From Microplitis mediator (Eukaryota > Arthropoda > Insecta > Hymenoptera > Braconidae), in contig NC_079973.1 of the NCBI RefSeq assembly GCF_029852145.1, positions 12,296,385 through 12,360,384 on the forward strand: DNA of 64,000 nucleotides. The letters run 5' to 3'. The notes below the pieces were generated by a model that was not told the origin of the DNA, ran no database searches, and saw only the letters and a program-made list of their open reading frames with translations. Every line of letters begins with the position of its first letter. Positions within the stretch are counted from its first letter, which is position 1. Shown piece by piece: positions 56,930 through 64,000 of the stretch. A program made the position numbers and the translations under genes.

Positions 56930-56936
56930 TATATAG
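56930..56936 (+). promoter_or_regulatory. Candidate TATA box, ankyrin gene copy 2
   Basis: TATATAG followed about 30 bp later by AAATCACAAAC, 187 bp upstream of the start codon. The equivalent of copy 3 is missing because that contig begins downstream of it. Confidence 0.35.
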
Positions 56937-57116
56937 TTACTCTCGAAAGTTACTCTTGTATTGAAATCACAAACTTAAAATCAGTGGCATTTAATAATTT
57001 AACTTTAAATTATTATAAAGTGAACAGTGACTCTAACAGTAAAGTGCTAAAGTTCGTAAACTCAAAAGTTTATTGGTTAAAAATCAACAATTATTGACTA
57101 AATAAAGTTCATTACA

Positions 57117-58433
57117 ATGGAATTAAACCGTTTAACCTATACCTACGAATACGTTTGCAACTTGATTGAACAAGGAGTTATCGTAGATATTGATACTGTG
57201 GTTCCAGTCATGGGTGGTTTAACGCTGCTTCAGATCGCAACTTTCAACAATGATAAAAAATTGGTGGATTATCTGCTTCGCAAGAAAGCTAATGTACATT
57301 CAAAAAGCCGATACTGGGGTACAGCTCTTCATACTGCTGTCATAATGAAGTACCTGCCTATAACTGAGAGTCTAATAAATTATGGGGCAGACGTTAATGC
57401 TCGGGTACTTGTGGACCCTTATGTGACTCGTTTCCGGTATCCAGTTAACGAAAATGATGAAGATATTCCTGAGTTTTTATTGAAAAGAGACGACGATGTG
57501 AATAGGACATTGATTCTTTATGAATTGTGTTTTGCCAAATCACCATTACAAATTGCTGTTGATCAAAGTAAAGAAGAAATGGTGGAGCTACTTTTAAAAA
57601 GTAATGCAGATCCGAATCTTGTTACTATTTTTTTAACACCACTAAACTGTGCTATTAGTGAAAAAAACTCACTAATTACAAAGCTTCTGCTGGCATACGG
57701 TGCAGATGTTAATAGTGTAAGTGATTTTGGTTTTTCAATAGGAACTTCTCTACATTTTGCTGTCAAATGCCTGAACACGGAAGCAGTAGAATTGATCCTT
57801 AATGATAGTATGGTTGATCAAAATATAGTGACAGTGTGTGAAAATTCAGCGCTTCATTACGCAATTGAGTTCGCAACCGACGATACGATCATTAGACAAC
57901 TTCTAAATGCTGGTATTGATATCAATTTAATAAACAGTGATGGTGAAACAGCTTTTACTTTAAATCTTAATAATTCACCAAAAGTTAATGACGCAATTAT
58001 CGAACATATTGCAAAACTCAGTGCGGCGAATTTTTATATCCATAAACAAAATTTGGCAATCGTAAATCAAGAACAATTCGGTAAATTACGCATTCAGTGT
58101 TTAAGTGAATTAGAAAAAATGAAGATAACATATGTTTGTACGAGCAATGTTACATATTATAATGTTCTGTGCAATAAATGTGAGCACAAATTGGCTGTTA
58201 GTTTAAAGTATGTTAGTGATAGTGATATTTTTGATTTGGACATTCCATCTCTTTTTCCACTATACGGTGGAATGATAAGTTATCGTTTAAAAAAAGCATT
58301 AGGACGAAAAAAAATGTTATTCAAAGCTATTAGTTTAACTAACGATATTTTCGATGAAATCCAACTCCCAAGTACGTTTACAAAGGATATTTTTAAATTA
58401 CTAACCAATAAAGACTTGAAAAAATTACAATGA
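57117..58433 (+). CDS. Ankyrin-repeat protein with PRANC-like C-terminus, copy 2
   Basis: 438 codons, identical in translation to copy 1 and mirrored base for base as far as read. The start ATG follows AAAGTTCATTACA and is preceded by an AT-rich leader with a stop just upstream. The domain layout is as in copy 1: about seven ankyrin-type repeats over residues 34-305 and a PRANC-like tail. Copies 1 and 2 are divergently transcribed, with start codons about 5.0 kb apart across the spacer, so both promoters face the palindrome centre. No frameshift or stop appears in either copy, which indicates very recent duplication or continuing conversion. Confidence 0.8.
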   Translation: MELNRLTYTYEYVCNLIEQGVIVDIDTVVPVMGGLTLLQIATFNNDKKLVDYLLRKKANVHSKSRYWGTALHTAVIMKYLPITESLINYGADVNARVLVDPYVTRFRYPVNENDEDIPEFLLKRDDDVNRTLILYELCFAKSPLQIAVDQSKEEMVELLLKSNADPNLVTIFLTPLNCAISEKNSLITKLLLAYGADVNSVSDFGFSIGTSLHFAVKCLNTEAVELILNDSMVDQNIVTVCENSALHYAIEFATDDTIIRQLLNAGIDINLINSDGETAFTLNLNNSPKVNDAIIEHIAKLSAANFYIHKQNLAIVNQEQFGKLRIQCLSELEKMKITYVCTSNVTYYNVLCNKCEHKLAVSLKYVSDSDIFDLDIPSLFPLYGGMISYRLKKALGRKKMLFKAISLTNDIFDEIQLPSTFTKDIFKLLTNKDLKKLQ

Positions 58434-58436
58434 AAT

Positions 58437-58536
58437 NNNNNNNNNNNNNNNNNNNNNNNNNNNNNNNNNNNNNNNNNNNNNNNNNNNNNNNNNNNNNNNN
58501 NNNNNNNNNNNNNNNNNNNNNNNNNNNNNNNNNNNN
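58437..58536. other. Assembly gap of 100 N
   Basis: Exactly 100 N, the conventional placeholder for a gap of unknown size. The 1,483 bases before it (56954-58436) appear identical to the 1,483 bases after it (58537-60019), so the two contig ends overlap and were not merged. Confidence 0.95.
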
Positions 58537-58699
58537 TCTTGTATTGAAATCACAAACTTAAAATCAGTGGCATTTAATAATTTAACTTTAAATTATTATA
58601 AAGTGAACAGTGACTCTAACAGTAAAGTGCTAAAGTTCGTAAACTCAAAAGTTTATTGGTTAAAAATCAACAATTATTGACTAAATAAAGTTCATTACA

Positions 58700-60016
58700 A
58701 TGGAATTAAACCGTTTAACCTATACCTACGAATACGTTTGCAACTTGATTGAACAAGGAGTTATCGTAGATATTGATACTGTGGTTCCAGTCATGGGTGG
58801 TTTAACGCTGCTTCAGATCGCAACTTTCAACAATGATAAAAAATTGGTGGATTATCTGCTTCGCAAGAAAGCTAATGTACATTCAAAAAGCCGATACTGG
58901 GGTACAGCTCTTCATACTGCTGTCATAATGAAGTACCTGCCTATAACTGAGAGTCTAATAAATTATGGGGCAGACGTTAATGCTCGGGTACTTGTGGACC
59001 CTTATGTGACTCGTTTCCGGTATCCAGTTAACGAAAATGATGAAGATATTCCTGAGTTTTTATTGAAAAGAGACGACGATGTGAATAGGACATTGATTCT
59101 TTATGAATTGTGTTTTGCCAAATCACCATTACAAATTGCTGTTGATCAAAGTAAAGAAGAAATGGTGGAGCTACTTTTAAAAAGTAATGCAGATCCGAAT
59201 CTTGTTACTATTTTTTTAACACCACTAAACTGTGCTATTAGTGAAAAAAACTCACTAATTACAAAGCTTCTGCTGGCATACGGTGCAGATGTTAATAGTG
59301 TAAGTGATTTTGGTTTTTCAATAGGAACTTCTCTACATTTTGCTGTCAAATGCCTGAACACGGAAGCAGTAGAATTGATCCTTAATGATAGTATGGTTGA
59401 TCAAAATATAGTGACAGTGTGTGAAAATTCAGCGCTTCATTACGCAATTGAGTTCGCAACCGACGATACGATCATTAGACAACTTCTAAATGCTGGTATT
59501 GATATCAATTTAATAAACAGTGATGGTGAAACAGCTTTTACTTTAAATCTTAATAATTCACCAAAAGTTAATGACGCAATTATCGAACATATTGCAAAAC
59601 TCAGTGCGGCGAATTTTTATATCCATAAACAAAATTTGGCAATCGTAAATCAAGAACAATTCGGTAAATTACGCATTCAGTGTTTAAGTGAATTAGAAAA
59701 AATGAAGATAACATATGTTTGTACGAGCAATGTTACATATTATAATGTTCTGTGCAATAAATGTGAGCACAAATTGGCTGTTAGTTTAAAGTATGTTAGT
59801 GATAGTGATATTTTTGATTTGGACATTCCATCTCTTTTTCCACTATACGGTGGAATGATAAGTTATCGTTTAAAAAAAGCATTAGGACGAAAAAAAATGT
59901 TATTCAAAGCTATTAGTTTAACTAACGATATTTTCGATGAAATCCAACTCCCAAGTACGTTTACAAAGGATATTTTTAAATTACTAACCAATAAAGACTT
60001 GAAAAAATTACAATGA
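58700..60016 (+). CDS. Ankyrin/PRANC-like gene, copy 3 (probable assembly duplicate of copy 2)
   Basis: 438 codons with the same translation as copies 1 and 2. It is offset by exactly 1,583 bases from copy 2 (1,483 of overlap plus 100 N). Its leader starts abruptly at 58537, inside the 5' untranslated region of the gene, while its 3' flank continues through the sequence expected for the right arm. The economical reading is that copies 2 and 3 are one locus. A real tandem copy is possible but needs a break at exactly the gap. Confidence 0.75.
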   Translation: MELNRLTYTYEYVCNLIEQGVIVDIDTVVPVMGGLTLLQIATFNNDKKLVDYLLRKKANVHSKSRYWGTALHTAVIMKYLPITESLINYGADVNARVLVDPYVTRFRYPVNENDEDIPEFLLKRDDDVNRTLILYELCFAKSPLQIAVDQSKEEMVELLLKSNADPNLVTIFLTPLNCAISEKNSLITKLLLAYGADVNSVSDFGFSIGTSLHFAVKCLNTEAVELILNDSMVDQNIVTVCENSALHYAIEFATDDTIIRQLLNAGIDINLINSDGETAFTLNLNNSPKVNDAIIEHIAKLSAANFYIHKQNLAIVNQEQFGKLRIQCLSELEKMKITYVCTSNVTYYNVLCNKCEHKLAVSLKYVSDSDIFDLDIPSLFPLYGGMISYRLKKALGRKKMLFKAISLTNDIFDEIQLPSTFTKDIFKLLTNKDLKKLQ

Positions 60017-60019
60017 AAT

Positions 60020-60953
60020 AATTATAGAAATATTTTTAAGGAACATTATTAAGTTTGTATCAAATCAGTAGTTATCGTAAGTCGAATTATAAAATCATTC
60101 AAATGAAATGTTTTACACTCGTAGTGTTGATAAGCATGATTAATAAATATGTAATCTTTATTAGCAGTATTGTAAATTTGTAATTACTTATTTAGTTTAT
60201 TTATTTTTAATACATATTTTATGCATATCACATTAAGTTTACTATTTATCTTATAAGTTTGTGATTAAATCGATTAAGATTTGTTTTTACTTTTTTATAA
60301 TTTTATAACTATTTATTTAAATTTTTTTAAGTTGTTTCACATAAAAGAATTAAATTCATTGTAAAATAAAAAAAATCAATTAATTCTAATTTGGTTCCAG
60401 AAATTAATTTTTAATACATCAGTTATCTCCAATAAATTAGTAGTTCGTAAGTTATTATCTAAAATTGTAATTACTAAGTTAATTTGTTTATTTTCATTAT
60501 ATGTTGGTCTATTGTATATATCATAAATAAATTATTGTACTTTTAAAATGTTGTGTAATTGTCACAATTTAATTTAATATTTAATTATTTATTAATTTTC
60601 TTTAATCAAAATTTTTGCAATGGTTTTCCATTTGATTCGTTTTTCCATTGTTCTCTTACTATTTCAAAATAAAACAAGTAATGTAGAAGTAAAATAATTA
60701 ATTAAATTAAAAAAATCATGTTTTTGCTTTAAATATCGATTTTAAATAAAGATTCCAAGCTTCAATTTGAAAAATTTATAGTAGGAATTGGCAGGGATGT
60801 AGTATAAAGTAATCATAAGTGTAAAATATTATCTATAGTCATCAAATTGTAAATTATAGGCTCCATTGACGATTAATTAAAAAAAAAATAAAAATTAAGA
60901 ACGAGCTTGCTGATTAAAAACAAGATTTAGAAAACAAGATTTTAAAACAGGTA
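60020..60953. repeat. Distal part of the right palindrome arm
   Basis: Inverse of 49840-50773 (sum 110793) with at least one mismatch (60911). It ends at TTTTAAAACAGGTA. It contains the 3' flank of the gene and an AATAAA at 60142-60147. The rest is AT-rich and non-coding. Confidence 0.85.
60142..60147 (+). promoter_or_regulatory. Candidate polyadenylation signal, ankyrin gene
   Basis: AATAAA about 125 bp after the stop codon at 60014-60016; mirror of 50646-50651. Confidence 0.35.
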
Positions 60954-61263
60954 TCATCATTTTCGTTATAATTATAAAAGAACCTACTCAAATATCTCGA
61001 TTAATAACAAAAAAAAAAAAATATATGTAAATAAAAAAAAAAAATAACTAATTGAATTGAATTCAAAAAATTCAGGCTTACCAATTAGCAAAAAAAACAG
61101 CTGTACTGGGACGGTAATGCGCAAGCGCCCCTAGTGGAATAAATGTACGTATAATGTATAGATATATCACCATCCATGTTAATTTTACATAGATATACAT
61201 AGATATAGTTATACAGCCTTTTTTATTCTTTTATTTATCAAAATTAAACGACACTGAGTTACT
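60954..61263. other. AT-rich DNA outside the palindrome
   Basis: A-runs at 61008-61022 and 61034-61044. No feature is recognised. Confidence 0.4.
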
Positions 61264-61265
61264 TA

Positions 61266-62739
61266 CACGGAGAGAAATGTACTATAAATATTCCTATTGT
61301 GATGAAAACAGTCTTAGTGATCTACCTTAAATAGCCTAGTAACAACTCCTATCTTCCCAGACAGCATTCAAGTCAGAATGACTGCTTTACGACGTATTTT
61401 TGAAGGAGTCTTCAAGAAGTCATATAATTCCTTCTTAAAGGCGTCATTTTTAAGAACTCTTAATTGAGAGTTCTTGAAGACTCCATAAATAAGACGTCAG
61501 TTTTGTGACGTCTTAATGTATTCTTTTTTTAACTTTTTTGAAGTCAAAATGAAGTCAAAATTAGGAACTCTTTAAGACGTCATGGTTAGTTCATTCTGAA
61601 GTCTTATTTGCGGAGTCAAAAAAAAATAACTCTTTGAGAACTCTTTTTAAAGACGTCTTACTGAGTCCGTTAGGTGGCGCATTCGACATCTTTAGAACTT
61701 CTTAAAGACTTCTTTAATATGTTTTTAAGACGTCCAAATCATAAATAGGAACTCATTCAGAACTCATCAAGACGTCATTTTGCTATCTGGGTTGTATAGT
61801 AATGAAAATTTGTGTTTGATGGCGCTTCGAATGTACTGTGAAAATCTCTGTACGAGCACAGTAAATATTACTTTGCTGCTCTAGAGTATATGAACATTTA
61901 AAAAAGTATCAGTGTCTGTTGTGATAAGTTGTAAGTTTTATTTTATTGAGCAATAAATCATAATACTCGTAACCTAATAACTGTATTAATTTTAACTAAG
62001 AAATTAAAACATTAATTTTTTAAAAAAAGGCAAGATATTTACAATCTCGTCAAGATATACAGATTTAAAAAAAAATAACTCACAGTTATTTTGAATCACA
62101 TGTTACACGAAATTTAATAAAAAATTGTAGCCTTAAGAATTTGACATTTCGACTTATCATCTTGACATGGAGATTTTACCGAAATTTATTTAACGAATTT
62201 TGTTAAACAGATAACGTAAAAAAACTATGGGTAATTTTTTCAAAATATATATCTTGGCGAATTTATAATTTCATTTGTATTTTTTAAATTATTGCTCGAA
62301 TTTTTTTTTTAATTAATAAATAAAGTTTCTAAAATAGTTATAAAAATACATGATCATTAAAAATTTTCAAAAAGTGGGGGGTATAGTCGAAGAATTGTCT
62401 TGAGTTATTCACCGCCATAGCTAATACTTTTGACTGCTTAGCAGCGTTGACGTCACTGTAGAGAGATAGCAGCTACTCAGCACAGTAATTCTTACTATGC
62501 TGTTTAGGAAACTACTCTCATACAGGGAAGGTAAATCTACACAATGCAAAATATTCTTTACTTGAAAATAATCTCTTGACAACACAGGAGCCCTTCCTAT
62601 CCGTAACGTAAATCTCACCATACAATACAGTAAAATTTCAGATGGTTATTTTTTCGTGGACTAAGTACTAGATAGCAAAATAATATTTACTAAACTTTTT
62701 TATCGCAATAGGAGTATTTACGATACATTTCTCTCCATG
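61266..62739. mobile_element. TIR element, CACGG class, with long diverged TIRs
   Basis: CACGGAGAGAAATGTACTAT with AATATTCCTATTGTGATGAAA pairs over about 42 bp with the right end TTTTTATCGCAATAGGAGTA...TTTCTCTCCATG. TA flanks both ends (61264-61265 and 62740-62741). A second element is nested at 61366-61801. The remaining interior is AT-rich and non-coding. Confidence 0.65.
61366..61801. mobile_element. Nested TIR element, CCC..GGG class, with AAGACGTC and GAACTC words
   Basis: CCCAGACAGCATTCAAGTC at the left pairs with TTTTGCTATCTGGG at the right. TT flanks both ends (61364-61365 and 61802-61803), a non-TA duplication. Words AAGACGTCA, TGACGTCTT, AAGAACTC and GAGTTCTTGAAG recur more than fifteen times across the element. 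Confidence 0.7.
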
Positions 62740-62765
62740 TAGCCATTCGCAATAGGAGACGGTAA

Positions 62766-63458
62766 CGCGCGTTTTGATCCCCGGACAGAATATCCCCGAC
62801 AAAATATCCTCGCACATAATATCCTCAGACAAAATATCCTTGGACAAAATATCCTCAGGACAAAATATCCTCAAGGCAAAATATCCTTATGATAAAATAT
62901 GTTTATATTATTTTAAAGATTATTATTAATTTTTTGTTATTAGAACAAACGCGACGTTGTCAAATTGAACGGAATATAGTATAGTGCCGGATATCTCAAC
63001 TGGTAGAGTACTCGGCGCGATACCGACATGGTCTGGGTTCGATTCCCAGTTCGGGCTATCTATATTTTTCTCAATTTATCTATAAATTGTCTTATTGAGA
63101 AGGTTATTTGCATGTTTGCATGTTTAGGTTCCCACTATATTTAAATAAACGACGCCTAAACGTCGCCAAAAAGAATAGAATGATCATAGAAAAAGATAAA
63201 AAAGTTTATGAATTGGTTTAAAATAATAATTTTTGAAATATTAATACGGCTGTATGTGTTAAATTATTGATATACTTTATTGTCACTGCATACACACGAA
63301 ACGTGTGAAAAAAATCGCATATCTTTATTTCATATTATTCATCTGTAAAAGATTATTTATAATGATAAAAGATTCTATCGGAAATATTTAGTCGGAGGGA
63401 TATTTTGTCCTAAGGATATTTTGTCGAGGATATTTTGTCTGGGGATCAAAAGGCGCGG
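62766..63458. mobile_element. Element bounded by GACAAAATATCC words with a tRNA-like core
   Basis: CGCGTTTTGATCCCCGGACA at the left pairs with TGTCTGGGGATCAAAAGGCG at the right. Next to the left end are at least six GACAAAATATCCTC units and next to the right end three inverse units. A tRNA-like sequence occupies the interior. Related words occur at 5865-6260 and 46640-46715. Confidence 0.6.
62986..63056 (+). tRNA. tRNA-like gene or pseudogene (possible anticodon CGA)
   Basis: This is the best tRNA fold in the window. Acceptor strands are GCCGGAT/TTCGGGC (five of seven pairs), the D-arm is CTCAACTGGTAGAG, the anticodon stem CTCGG/CCGAC (four of five), and the T-arm CTGGGTTCGATTCCCAG (all five pairs). 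If the loop is CGCGATA the anticodon would be CGA, but position 33 would be G instead of the near-universal T, so function is doubtful. Confidence 0.45.
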
Positions 63459-63615
63459 AATCTAGGAGACCTACAATTCTTTCAAAGAATTTAAAAAAAA
63501 AAATTTGATTCAATTATTGCATTTCTTTGCAAGTTACAATGTATACGGGTTTCAGACTTGACGGACAGAAAATTTTTTTAAACTATTTTGATGTTTTTTC
63601 CGTTTTTACTGTATA

Positions 63616-64000
63616 GGGGAGGGTGGGGCAGAGCGGCCCCCTTAAGCCAATTATTATTTTTTGTGGCTTTCAACCATAAGATCACTTTACTTTTGTCCTA
63701 TTTCGAACAAAGTTATGGACATTTTGCCAAAATTCTGAAAATTTTTTTTTTTTTTTTTGTGGGGCAGAGCGGCCCCCCTCCAAAAGTGATAAAAAAAATT
63801 TTTTTTTTTTTAAATTGTTTTCATCATTAAGAATGTATTTCTTTCTCTTGACAACTATTTTTGGTTTTATATTACTCGAAAAAAATTTTTTAAAGCGTAA
63901 AAAATCGTTCACTCTCGATTACCTTAATTACTAATTGTTATTTAATAAAAAAAAAATCAATTCTATAATTTTACTTTATTTCAAAAATTTATCAACTAAA
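63616..64000. mobile_element. Left part of a GGGG..CCCC class element, cut by the window end
   Basis: GGGGAGGGTGGGGCAGAGCG preceded by TA. The following 380 bp track the left half of 26312-27050 closely, including AAGCCAATTATTA, GTGGCTTTCAACC and GGGGCAGAGCGGCCCC. The right end would lie beyond the window. Open frames here are repeat-derived. Confidence 0.65.

Larger units (their letters stand above)
54844..58436. repeat. Right arm of the palindrome up to the assembly gap
   Basis: Mirror of 50774-54366. It contains ankyrin gene copy 2. The arm stops at the N gap, 3 bases after the stop codon; its missing distal part is found at 60020-60953. Confidence 0.85.

Noticed and set aside
56861..57097. 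A 78-codon open frame just upstream of the ankyrin gene (and its mirror at 52113-52349)
   Set aside because: Its ATG lies upstream of the likely TATA box, it has no recognisable domain, and the frame is AT-rich leader sequence. It exists twice only because the arms are duplicated.
57563..57778. 71-codon antisense frames inside each ankyrin gene
   Set aside because: Shadows of the real coding strand.
49840..58436. Palindrome as a pure long-read folding artefact
   Set aside because: The arms show scattered base differences and the spacer is an asymmetric transposon cluster, which a folded read would not produce. Still worth testing with raw reads.
49840..60953. Integrated bracovirus segment
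   Set aside because: Viral-type ankyrins of bracoviruses lack this PRANC-like tail, and no direct-repeat junctions or other segment genes are visible.

Overview
The window looks like nuclear DNA of an insect, most likely a parasitoid wasp (Hymenoptera). It is very AT-rich, it has GT-AG introns, it is crowded with small inverted-repeat transposons and broken non-LTR retrotransposons, and it carries an intronless ankyrin-repeat gene whose C-terminus resembles the PRANC domain. PRANC-ankyrin genes are known from parasitoid wasps, poxviruses and Wolbachia. The taxon is an inference; no marker gene settles it.

Layout. Positions 1-2.9 kb are repeats. At 2.9-5.0 kb lies the 3' end of a host gene for a single-pass membrane protein: a transmembrane exon (2899-3039), a short intron, and a long serine-rich tail exon from 3312. 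The tail frame is stopped by UGA at 4284 and again by UGA at 4464. It continues to look coding in the same frame to 4871, and then in another frame to 5035. From 5.3 to 49.8 kb I find no intact gene. This stretch holds terminal-inverted-repeat (TIR) elements, a probable solo LTR (27797-32779) carrying nested insertions, remnants of at least four non-LTR retrotransposons, a 5S-rRNA-derived SINE-like repeat, tRNA-like modules and microsatellites.

At 49.84-60.95 kb lies a large inverted repeat with arms of about 4.5 kb around a 477-bp spacer. Each arm holds one copy of the 438-residue ankyrin/PRANC-like gene, and the two are transcribed away from the centre. A third apparent copy follows a 100-N gap. 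The 1,483 bases on either side of that gap look identical, so the third copy is most likely two unmerged contig ends. The rest of the window (61-64 kb) is again TIR elements, one with a tRNA-like core.

The most general signal is an architecture shared by more than a dozen elements of unrelated sequence. Each is bounded by CAC..GTG, CCC..GGG or GGGG..CCCC termini, usually flanked by a matching 2-bp direct repeat (TA, TT or TG). Each is filled near both ends with many copies of its own short palindromic word. Several carry a tRNA-like sequence near the middle. These look like non-autonomous DNA transposons of one mechanistic group; the CACTA-type assignment is inference.

The genes do not form a pathway. 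The host gene end and the ankyrin gene pair appear independent. All coordinates, motif matches and mismatches were read by eye.
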